A stretch of 11,962 nucleotides of DNA from Pseudomonadota bacterium (lineage in GTDB: Bacteria > Pseudomonadota > Alphaproteobacteria > Rhizobiales > Devosiaceae). Both the position numbers and the translations under genes were made by a program. The notes beneath the pieces are model-generated. The model did not search any database. It was given only the letters and a program-made list of their open reading frames with translations, and was not told the DNA's origin. Positions 1 to 6,422 of the stretch are shown one piece after another; position 1 is the stretch's first letter; each line of letters starts with the position of its first letter. The stretch lies in the NCBI GenBank assembly GCA_023390785.1, contig JAEWCE010000250.1, positions 1 to 11,962 of the forward strand. The letters are read 5' to 3'.

Positions 1-1328
1 TCGAACACGACGATGTCGGCATCGGCATCTCTAGCAAGCCGGCCCTTGCTGCGCATCGCCGGCGTGCTCTGGGACAAGATCTCGGCCGGGATCAGCGCGC
101 ATTTGCGCACGCCCTCCAGCAGCGACACCGTCTTGCGCTCGCGCACCCATTCGCGGATGAATTTCGTGAAGCAGCCGGCCGAGCGCGGATGCGAGGTCGC
201 ATCGTCAGGCAGCGGCCAGGCATCGCCGGTGTAGGTCTTGCCGTCAGAGGTCGTCCACGGCATCGCGTCGGAGGCGATGGCGCCGCCGGGATAGAGCACC
301 GACATGTCGAGCAGGTCGCGGTGATGCGCATTGTGCTCGGTGTCGAGGATATGCCAGAGCACCAGCGCGGACGGCTCCTCGGCCTGCGCCTTCAGCAGCT
401 CCTCGCGGTCATGGAAGCGATAGCCGTCGGTCACGCGCTGCACGGAATCGTAGCCGGTGCCGTTGCGCTCGACGAATTCGGGGTCGCTGAAGAAGGCGGC
501 GGCCAGCACGGTCGATCCGGTGCCGTATGGATAGGCCTCGACCGTGATCGGCAGGCCCTGTCCCTGCGCCTTTTCGATCAGCGCGCGGCAGCGCTCCACG
601 TCGGTCTTGCTCGACGAGTTGAAATGGCAGATGTGCATGTGCGCGCCGGTGGCGCCGGCATAGCCGATCAGGCGGATATAGGCTTCCACCGCGCTCTCGG
701 GATCGATCCGCGACATGAAGGCGACATGGGTGAAGGTCGGCACGTTCCTGGCCGCGGCCAGCTGGCAGACCGCGGTCAGCTCCTGAACGCCGGCGCCCGG
801 CGCGTAAGCATTGAGGATGCCGATACCGATGCCGCCTTCGTTGAGCCCTCGCCCGAGTCGCTCGAGAATGCCCGAGACCTCGGCGTCGGTCGCGACATTG
901 TCCATCCAGCGGCGGTCGCGCATGGCATTGCCGAACGCCTCCAGCGAGCTCGCGGCATTGGAGCCGGTCATCGCGCCGATCCGGGCGAAGGCCCAGTTGG
1001 TGGCGGCGCCGTAGTTCAGCACGCGGCCTTTCCTCGCTTGCCGCTCATACCAGGACCCGACCGGCAGCACGCCGGCCTCGAGATCGAGCGTGGTCGTGAC
1101 GCCGTCGAACGCCTGCATGCGGTCGGCCGGGATCGACTGGCCGTGCGCGTGCAGATCGATGAAGCCGGGCGCGACCACGAGCCCGGTGGCGTCGATCACC
1201 CGCTCGGCGCCGCCGAGCGATGCGCCGACCGCGGCGATCTTGCCGTCCACCACCGCCACATCTCCGACTGCATCCAGGCCGCTTGCGGGATCCACCACCC
1301 GGCCGCCAGAGATCACTAAGCCGCTCAT
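1..1328 (-). CDS. Amidohydrolase, D-aminoacylase / N-acyl-D-amino-acid deacylase-like (3' end cut off)
   Basis: The minus strand is open from an ATG at 1328 to the window edge, giving 442 codons. The start is supported by a strong GGAGGAG seven bases upstream. The protein opens with the small beta-sandwich typical of amidohydrolases, then the metal-binding HxH (His60-Ala-His62, in FIDLHAHG). A GVTTT segment follows (about 76-80), then candidate ligands His201 and His230/His232, and a catalytic-type Asp354 in SDAMPW. The last visible residues, DADADIVVF, form the usual C-terminal sandwich motif, so perhaps 40-60 residues are missing. Known for the family: zinc-dependent hydrolysis of N-acyl-D-amino acids or related amides in the cytoplasm. 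Oddity: the Cys ligand of classical D-aminoacylases (after GVTT, in a GNCG context) is absent; the matching stretch reads LEAG with Glu84. The substrate cannot be told from sequence. Family is fairly sure; exact activity is not. Confidence 0.85.
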   Translation of the reverse strand, partial: MSGLVISGGRVVDPASGLDAVGDVAVVDGKIAAVGASLGGAERVIDATGLVVAPGFIDLHAHGQSIPADRMQAFDGVTTTLDLEAGVLPVGSWYERQARKGRVLNYGAATNWAFARIGAMTGSNAASSLEAFGNAMRDRRWMDNVATDAEVSGILERLGRGLNEGGIGIGILNAYAPGAGVQELTAVCQLAAARNVPTFTHVAFMSRIDPESAVEAYIRLIGYAGATGAHMHICHFNSSSKTDVERCRALIEKAQGQGLPITVEAYPYGTGSTVLAAAFFSDPEFVERNGTGYDSVQRVTDGYRFHDREELLKAQAEEPSALVLWHILDTEHNAHHRDLLDMSVLYPGGAIASDAMPWTTSDGKTYTGDAWPLPDDATSHPRSAGCFTKFIREWVRERKTVSLLEGVRKCALIPAEILSQSTPAMRSKGRLARDADADIVVF

Positions 1329-1335
1329 ATCGTCA

Positions 1336-1342
1336 CTCCTCC
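1336..1342 (-). promoter_or_regulatory. Ribosome binding site of the amidohydrolase
   Basis: On the minus strand GGAGGAG lies seven bases before the ATG at 1328. It is a near-perfect Shine-Dalgarno sequence and fixes the start of the gene. Confidence 0.8.
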
Positions 1343-1375
1343 ACCTCGAGATCGCATCAAGGCAGATTCCCTAAG

Positions 1376-1402
1376 CGTCGACCACCTCCACTGGAGCCGA
1401 CG
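1376..1402. repeat. Nested inverted repeat upstream of the amidohydrolase
   Basis: CTCCA-C-TGGAG (1386-1396) is a perfect interrupted palindrome. It is flanked by an outer pair, CGTCG (1376-1380) and CGACG (1398-1402). It lies about 50 bases upstream of the amidohydrolase start, so it could be an operator or a leader hairpin. The inner palindrome is short, and chance is possible. Confidence 0.3.
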
Positions 1403-1420
1403 CAGCATGCTGATAGGGAA

Positions 1421-1464
1421 GATCACTTGAGGGAGATTGTTTGGCTGAGATCGCTCGAGGGAGA
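1421..1464. repeat. Pair of 16-bp direct repeats, 28 bp apart
   Basis: GATCACTTGAGGGAGA (1421-1436) and GATCGCTCGAGGGAGA (1449-1464) match at 14 of 16 positions. They lie about 95-135 bp upstream of the amidohydrolase start, where tandem regulator sites could act. No regulator gene is visible in the window, so the role is inferred. They may instead belong to the repeat-rich non-coding stretch that follows. Confidence 0.45.
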
Positions 1465-1519
1465 GCACCTGACGGGCCAACCGCAGACATGCGCTTGCAT
1501 CCTCGCAGCATGATTTGCC

Positions 1520-2165
1520 CGAGCTGTGCTCCTCTTCACACCCTCTCGAAGGAAAGGGCGCAGGGAAGGCCGGGCGCCGGCCGGCACCCGTAAAGACCCC
1601 CGTGCTGAACAGATGCACACGCTGTGCACAGGGGAGAAACAGGGCAGCCGAAACCAGGCCTTCCCTGCGCGATGGTCTGACGGCCTATGCCGCGCTCTCC
1701 CCGGAGCCGAATTCCTTCTGGCCTCCGTCACCTCCGCGAAATTCACGCTGCCCGCGCCGGTTGACGCGAGTGACGCCTTCGCCGAGGCTTGACCGTAGCA
1801 ACGACGGCCAGGACCACACGGTTTCGCCGTACGCAGGCGATCCAGCGTCGCCAAGAGGCTTCGCAAGACATTGAGCGCCGTTCGTCTTCGCAGGAAGCGA
1901 CATGCTCACGAGGTTCATCTCGCCCTGCACGCGCAAGCTCCGCCATTAACGCCGCCCGCGTCCACCGCAACTCCCAGCCCGCGCTCGAAACGACGTACGA
2001 CCGCCCCTTAGGTGGGCTGGGATGGGCGAGACATACGACAAATCCGAATTTCGGTAAAGTGGAATATTTTCGTGGGGAGGGATTGACAGAGACCCGGGCT
2101 GTTTTGCCCGACGACCATCGAGCGATGCGCGCGTCGGCCGGTCACGGTGCAACGCGCTGACCTGC
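1520..2165. repeat. Probable dispersed non-coding repeat remnant (Bradyrhizobium type)
   Basis: No convincing gene occupies this stretch. Its frames give low-complexity, Pro/Arg/Ser-rich peptides with phrases such as GKGAGKAGRRPAP and SFWPPSPPRNS. I recall similar phrases from many short 'hypothetical proteins' annotated across Bradyrhizobium genomes, which suggests a repeated DNA element rather than protein. The right part carries an A+T-rich block (about 2036-2072, with the interrupted palindrome CCGAA-T-TTCGG at 2044-2054), then TTGACA at 2083 and TTTTGCCCGACG near 2101-2112, which I also associate with that repeat. Ends are approximate. The identification rests on memory, so the repeat claim is moderate; the absence of a clear gene is firmer. 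Confidence 0.45.
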
Positions 2166-2181
2166 ATCGCGAGACAGCCAG

Positions 2182-2211
2182 TTGACAGCGCTTTGCAAAT
2201 AAAACTAGGGT
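2182..2211 (+). promoter_or_regulatory. Possible sigma-70-type promoter for the riboswitch operon
   Basis: A perfect -35 hexamer TTGACA lies at 2182-2187. The best -10 candidate is TAGGGT at 2206-2211 with an 18-base spacer, which is a poor match and runs into the first base of the riboswitch P1 stem (2210). Position fits, but the -10 is uncertain. Confidence 0.3.
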
Positions 2212-2395
2212 GACTGCGACGGTTCTCCTTCGGGAGATCAATAGGGAATGCGGTGCGGGGATCCCCCAATGCCGTGGCTGCCCCCGCAACTGTAAGCGGT
2301 GAGCCTTCGCCAAACGCCACTGAGCCCTCCGGCTTGGGAAGGCGGCGACAGGTAACGACCCGCGAGCCAGGAGACCTGCCGTCAGTCGTGGTCAC
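2210..2395 (+). ncRNA. Cobalamin (B12) riboswitch aptamer
   Basis: The conserved core of a cobalamin riboswitch is present in order: GGGAATGCGGTG (2234-2245), CCCGCAACTGTAAGCGG (2283-2299), GCCACTG (2316-2322), GGGAAGGCGGCGACAGG (about 2336-2352) and the B12 box GAGCCAGGAGACCTGCC (2364-2380). The ends close in an 11-bp P1 stem: GTGACTGCGAC (2210-2220) pairs with GTCGTGGTCAC (2385-2395), allowing two wobbles. Known role: it binds adenosylcobalamin or related corrinoids in the nascent mRNA and lowers expression of the downstream gene. Here it lies 109 bases before the TonB-dependent receptor, on the same strand, so the receptor/PepSY operon should be repressed when B12 is plentiful. Confidence 0.96.
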
Positions 2396-2434
2396 ACGCG
2401 AGCACATTGGGCGGGGTGTCCTGGTGAGTGTGGA

Positions 2435-2456
2435 GCTGCCTTCCTCTTGAGGCAGC
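2435..2456 (+). promoter_or_regulatory. Hairpin downstream of the riboswitch aptamer
   Basis: GCTGCCT (2435-2441) and AGGCAGC (2450-2456) form a perfect 7-bp stem with an 8-base loop. There is no U-tract after it, so it is not a standard intrinsic terminator. Its place between aptamer and start codon suits part of the expression platform, perhaps the hairpin whose loop kisses the aptamer in this class. Confidence 0.55.
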
Positions 2457-2468
2457 GACAAGCTGCGT

Positions 2469-2495
2469 TCGCGGTGACGTGCCACGTTATCGCGA
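2469..2495 (+). promoter_or_regulatory. Long hairpin next to the receptor start, probable translation-control platform
   Basis: TCGCGGTGACGT (2469-2480) pairs with ACGTTATCGCGA (2484-2495) over 12 consecutive pairs (two of them G-U) around a 3-base loop. It ends nine bases before the ATG at 2505 and buries the only Shine-Dalgarno-like bases seen, GCGAG (2492-2496). A riboswitch could act on translation by favouring or relieving this stem. The structure is seen; the role is inferred. Confidence 0.55.
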
Positions 2496-2504
2496 GTCCT
2501 GTTG

Positions 2505-4781
2505 ATGACCTCCCAAACGATTTTCGCGCCACGGCATCGCCGTGTGTTGTTCCTTTCAGTTGCATTCTCCTGCCTGGTGTTGTCGACCGATGGCTGGGCA
2601 CAGTCCGAAAGGCTGGGCCAAGCTCTCGACCCTGTGGTGGTGCAATCGCCGGCAACGCCGCCGAACGCTCGCAGCACCCGCCGCAGCAGCGATGCAACAC
2701 GCGCCGCGCGCTCACGCCAGCAACCAACCATATCGGCCGACGCGCGCGCTCCGGCGGTTAACCCGGCAGGTCCCGCGTTCGCCGCACCGACACTCAACCT
2801 GACCGGTGCAAGCACGGCCGGCAGCCGCCTCGGCCTGACGCGGCTGCAGACGCCGGCCAGTGTGGAGGTGATTTCAGCCGAGACCATCGCCGAACGCGGC
2901 CAGCAGAACATCCTGGACGCTGTGACGCAAAATGCGACCGGCTTCACGGCGAGCCCGGCACCTGGCAATGGCGGGGTCTCGTTCAACACCCGCGGCTTTA
3001 CGGGCCTTAGTTCCGTCATGACGCTATACGACGGCACGCAGCTCTATATCGGTGCCGGGACGGTGACCTTTCCGTTCGACACGTGGTCGACCGAGCGCAT
3101 CGAGGTGCTGCGCGGCCCTGCGTCGGTGATGTATGGCGCGGGCGCGGTCGGCGGTGCCATCAACATCGTTTCGAAACTGCCGTCGTGGGTCCCTCGCAAC
3201 CAGGCGGAGGTCTCGCTGGACAGCAACATGACGCGGCGAATCGCCGTGGATAGCGGCGGTCCGATCAGCAAGGACGTCGCCTATCGGATCACCGCCACCG
3301 GCAACATGTCGGATGGATGGGTCGATCGTGACAACACCTCGAACGTCGCGCTTCATGCCGTGGTCCAGATCAAACAGAACGAAGACGTCACCTGGACACT
3401 GTCCACGGATTACGGCGACCGCAACCCGTCGCGCTACTTCGGCACGCCGCTGATCAACGGCAGGTTCGAAGAGTCGCTACGCTTCAAGAACTACAATGTC
3501 AGCGACAGCCACATCCGCTACCAGGACAGCTGGAATCAAGTGAAGACCGACTGGCAGGTCGCCGATGGAATTTCGATCCACAACACGCTCTACTACTTGA
3601 ACTCCAAGCGGCACTGGAAGGACGTCGAAAGCTACGCCTACAACCCCGCCACCGGCCTGATCAACCGAAGCAGCTACATCGAGATTTTTCACGACCAGCA
3701 GCAGGTCGGTAATCGCATGGATGCGAAATTTCGTGGACATGTCTTCGGCATGGCCAACGAGTTCCTGGCGGGCTTTGACGTCAACAGCATCAATTTTACC
3801 CATACCAACAACTCGCCCTATGGCGGCTCGTCATCCGTCAACCCTTACAGCTTCGTCCCAGGCGTATTTAGCAGCCCGAACCCGACAGTTCCCGGTTTCG
3901 GCAGCGTGACCAACCAATACGCGCTGTTCGCCGAGAACCGGCTGTCGGTCACCGAGCAACTGTCCCTGATGGCCGGTATCCGCCAGGATGAACCGACGAT
4001 CACGCGCACCGACTATGTCACGCCCGCCAACAGCTTTGAAAAGTCGTTCTCCTCGACGACCTGGCGCGCCGGCGCGGTCTATACACCCATCAAGGACCTG
4101 GCATTCTATGGCCAGTATGCCACGGCAGTCGATCCGGTCGGGGGCCTCATCTCGCTGTCCTCCGCCAACAAGAATTTCGATCTGGCCACCGGCCGACAGA
4201 TCGAGATTGGCGTCAAGCAATCGTTCTGGGGCGGCCGCGGTGAATGGACTCTGGCCGGCTACGAGATCGTGAAGAATAATCTGCTGGCGCGCGATCCCAA
4301 CATTCCTTCGCTGACCGTCCAGGTCGGCCAGCAATCATCGCGCGGCGTCGAAGCATCGGTCGGTTTCCTGCTCGACTATGGCTGGCGAATCGATGCCAAC
4401 ACCGCGTTCCTGCGCGCGAAGTATGACGACTTCGTGCAATCGGTTGGCGGCGTAGCCGTAAACTATGCCGGCAACGTACCGGTCAACGTACCGCAGACCG
4501 TCTCCAACATCTGGGCGACCTGGGCTTTTGCGCCGAACTGGTCGGCCAATGCCGGCGTGCAGATCGTCGGCAAGACCTACGCGGACAATGCCAACACGAT
4601 GACGCGCCCAGCCTACAACATCGTCAATGCCGGTGTGCAGTGGAAACCCGATCTCAACACCACCGTGTCGTTCCGCGTCTACAATCTGTTCGATGAGGTC
4701 TACACCACGTCGGGCGGTACCACCCAGTGGCTGCTCGGCATGCCGCGCACGGCGCAAGTCGCAGTCAACGTGAAGTTCTGA
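2505..4781 (+). CDS. TonB-dependent outer-membrane receptor, siderophore-receptor-like, under B12 riboswitch control
   Basis: This 758-residue protein starts at ATG 2505; a TTG directly before it (2502) is in frame but less likely. A signal peptide covers about residues 1-32 (basic start, hydrophobic 14-27, then DGWAQ). A TonB-box-like LDPVVVQSP follows (41-49). After a Pro/Arg/Ser-rich linker comes the plug domain (about 105-225), with TPASVEVISAETI, NTRGF, ERIEVLRGPASVMYG and GGAINIVSK. The rest is beta-barrel, ending in the classic C-terminal Phe (VNVKF). Role: TonB-driven import of a metal chelate across the outer membrane. The plug motifs resemble ferric-siderophore receptors (FhuA/FecA-like) more than BtuB, yet a cobalamin riboswitch precedes it and a PepSY membrane protein follows. 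The ligand may be a corrinoid, another cobalt chelate or a siderophore; sequence cannot decide. Family is certain. Confidence 0.95.
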   Translation: MTSQTIFAPRHRRVLFLSVAFSCLVLSTDGWAQSERLGQALDPVVVQSPATPPNARSTRRSSDATRAARSRQQPTISADARAPAVNPAGPAFAAPTLNLTGASTAGSRLGLTRLQTPASVEVISAETIAERGQQNILDAVTQNATGFTASPAPGNGGVSFNTRGFTGLSSVMTLYDGTQLYIGAGTVTFPFDTWSTERIEVLRGPASVMYGAGAVGGAINIVSKLPSWVPRNQAEVSLDSNMTRRIAVDSGGPISKDVAYRITATGNMSDGWVDRDNTSNVALHAVVQIKQNEDVTWTLSTDYGDRNPSRYFGTPLINGRFEESLRFKNYNVSDSHIRYQDSWNQVKTDWQVADGISIHNTLYYLNSKRHWKDVESYAYNPATGLINRSSYIEIFHDQQQVGNRMDAKFRGHVFGMANEFLAGFDVNSINFTHTNNSPYGGSSSVNPYSFVPGVFSSPNPTVPGFGSVTNQYALFAENRLSVTEQLSLMAGIRQDEPTITRTDYVTPANSFEKSFSSTTWRAGAVYTPIKDLAFYGQYATAVDPVGGLISLSSANKNFDLATGRQIEIGVKQSFWGGRGEWTLAGYEIVKNNLLARDPNIPSLTVQVGQQSSRGVEASVGFLLDYGWRIDANTAFLRAKYDDFVQSVGGVAVNYAGNVPVNVPQTVSNIWATWAFAPNWSANAGVQIVGKTYADNANTMTRPAYNIVNAGVQWKPDLNTTVSFRVYNLFDEVYTTSGGTTQWLLGMPRTAQVAVNVKF

Positions 4782-4783
4782 CC

Positions 4784-6229
4784 GTGTCGCGCGCCCTGAA
4801 ACGCACACTCCGGCGGTGGCTGTATATCGGCCACCGTTGGGTCGGCATCGTCACCTGCCTGTTCTTCGCCATGTGGTTCATATCAGGCGTGGTGATGATG
4901 TATGTCGCGTTTCCCGGTCTTGCCGACAAGGAAAGGCTGGCAGCGCTTCCCGACATTCAATGGGAGAACGTGGTGCTGTCGCCCGACGAGGCGATGAAGG
5001 CGGCGGGCGCCACCCGTTATCCGCGCGATCTCCGGCTTTCCATGCTGGCCGACGAGCCGGTGTATCGGATCACCGGCTGGGACGGAAAACGGCAGACGGT
5101 CTCCGCAGCCAATGGGCGCCTCATCACGGACGTTTCCGAACGGCAGGCCCTCGCGGTCGCGCAACATCATCCCGCGAGCAGATCACCGCAGTTGGAAGAC
5201 ATCGTCGATCGCGACCAATGGAGCGTCACCGCCCGTTACGATCCGCTGCGACCGCTCTACCTCATCGGGCTCGGCGATGACGCCGGCACCAAGCTCTATG
5301 TCTCCTCGCGCTCCGGCGAGATCGTGCTCGACACCAGCCACACCGAGCGCGTCTGGAACTGGCTCGGCTCGATCCCGCATTGGATCTATCCGACCCTATT
5401 GCGCAAGGACGGGCCGTTGTGGCGGCTGGTGGTGCTTTGGATCTCCGGCATCTGCCTCATCGTTGGCGTCACCGGCGTCTGGATCGGCATCCTGCGCGTA
5501 CGGCTGAAGCGGCGCTATGCGAGCGGCAGGATCACGCCCTATCGCGGCTGGATGGCTTGGCACCACGTCACCGGCCTGATCGCGGGCGTCTTCGTGCTGA
5601 CCTGGATGTTCTCCGGTTGGCTTTCACTCAATCCCGGCGATTTTTTTGCAGGCCGCAACACCACGCGGGAGACGCTGCAACGCTACGCGGGCCATGATGC
5701 GCCGACCATTGCGACCAGGCTGCCGACGCCGCAATCCGCCGCGGTCGAAGCGCGCTTCGTCTGGCTCGATGGCGGCCCGATGATGGTCGCCGCATCGCGT
5801 GACGGCACGCAGAGGCCGCTGGATGTGACGTCGGGTCGAATCGCGACACTCCCGCAGGATCGGCTTTGGACGGCCGCAGCGAAATTGCTGCCGCAAGCGC
5901 GCCTCGCGGAACGGCTCGTCCTCGACGACTACGATTCCTATTGGTATGCGCATCATCACGACCGCGAGTTGCCGGTGCTGCGCGCAGTGTTCGATGACGA
6001 CGCGAAAACATGGTTTCACATCAGCCCCGTCACCGGCGACATCGTTGGCCGCGTGGACGGCAGCCGTCGCACCTATCGCTGGCTGTTCAACGCGCTGCAC
6101 AGTTTCGATTTCCGCTTGCTGCTGATGCATCGCCCGGCTTGGGACATCGTGGTCTGGCTGTTGTCGATCCTTGGCACCATCGTCTCGGTGAGCGGCGTCG
6201 TCGTCGGCTGGCGTTATCTGCGCCGTTGA
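4784..6229 (+). CDS. PepSY-associated four-helix inner-membrane protein (putative metal-chelate reductase)
   Basis: I choose the GTG at 4784, two bases after the receptor stop. It gives 481 residues starting with a basic stretch just before the first helix; an in-frame start at 4727 would lie inside the receptor gene. Four membrane helices are visible at about 18-42, 212-238, 262-284 and 452-477, with two large periplasmic-type regions between helices 1-2 and 3-4, as in PepSY_TM proteins (PiuB/FegB/FoxB-like). A PepSY-like LYVSSRSGEIVLD lies at 171-183 and a second copy, WFHISPVTGDIVG, at 410-422. Histidines near membrane faces (His17, His199, His260/261, His439, His449) could bind haem. Some relatives act in periplasmic reduction of imported ferric siderophores. 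The tight spacing implies coupled translation with the receptor, so it probably processes the same ligand. Family is sure; reductase role is inferred. Confidence 0.88.
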   Translation: MSRALKRTLRRWLYIGHRWVGIVTCLFFAMWFISGVVMMYVAFPGLADKERLAALPDIQWENVVLSPDEAMKAAGATRYPRDLRLSMLADEPVYRITGWDGKRQTVSAANGRLITDVSERQALAVAQHHPASRSPQLEDIVDRDQWSVTARYDPLRPLYLIGLGDDAGTKLYVSSRSGEIVLDTSHTERVWNWLGSIPHWIYPTLLRKDGPLWRLVVLWISGICLIVGVTGVWIGILRVRLKRRYASGRITPYRGWMAWHHVTGLIAGVFVLTWMFSGWLSLNPGDFFAGRNTTRETLQRYAGHDAPTIATRLPTPQSAAVEARFVWLDGGPMMVAASRDGTQRPLDVTSGRIATLPQDRLWTAAAKLLPQARLAERLVLDDYDSYWYAHHHDRELPVLRAVFDDDAKTWFHISPVTGDIVGRVDGSRRTYRWLFNALHSFDFRLLLMHRPAWDIVVWLLSILGTIVSVSGVVVGWRYLRR

Positions 6230-6257
6230 AGCAACCCCACTTCGAATGAGTATGACA

Positions 6258-6283
6258 GCGACGCGGTCAGATTGACCGGTCGC
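6258..6283 (+). terminator. Hairpin after the receptor/PepSY operon, possible terminator
   Basis: GCGAC-G-CGGTCA (6258-6269) pairs with TGACCG-GTCGC (6273-6283), giving 11 pairs with one bulged G and a GAT loop. It lies 28 bases after the PepSY stop. No T-run follows, so it is not a classical intrinsic terminator; it could be an mRNA end-stabilising hairpin. The remaining gap up to 6422 shows nothing else clear. Confidence 0.35.
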
Positions 6284-6411
6284 CGCAAGTTCCGGACGGC
6301 GAACGCTGGCGCCGTGATTATGCGACAGACCGCAAAGCGGCTCCGCCGTCTTCTCGCCCGCATTGTCATTCAGGGAATTGGACGGGGCGGCTTACGGTGG
6401 GCAAAGTTCCC

Positions 6412-6416
6412 GAAGG
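6412..6416 (+). promoter_or_regulatory. Ribosome binding site deciding the hydrolase start
   Basis: GAAGG lies six bases before the GTG at 6423. The earlier in-frame TTG at 6363 has no comparable site, so the GTG is preferred. Confidence 0.55.
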
Positions 6417-6422
6417 TTCCGT

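Noticed and set aside
189..1319. A 376-codon open frame on the plus strand.
   Set aside because: It lies antisense to the amidohydrolase, which has clear family motifs and a strong ribosome binding site. The peptide is His/Arg/Gly-rich without recognisable domains.
1946..3037. A 363-codon open frame on the minus strand across the riboswitch and receptor start.
   Set aside because: It runs antisense to a structured RNA and to the receptor and shows no domain; it is a high-G+C shadow.
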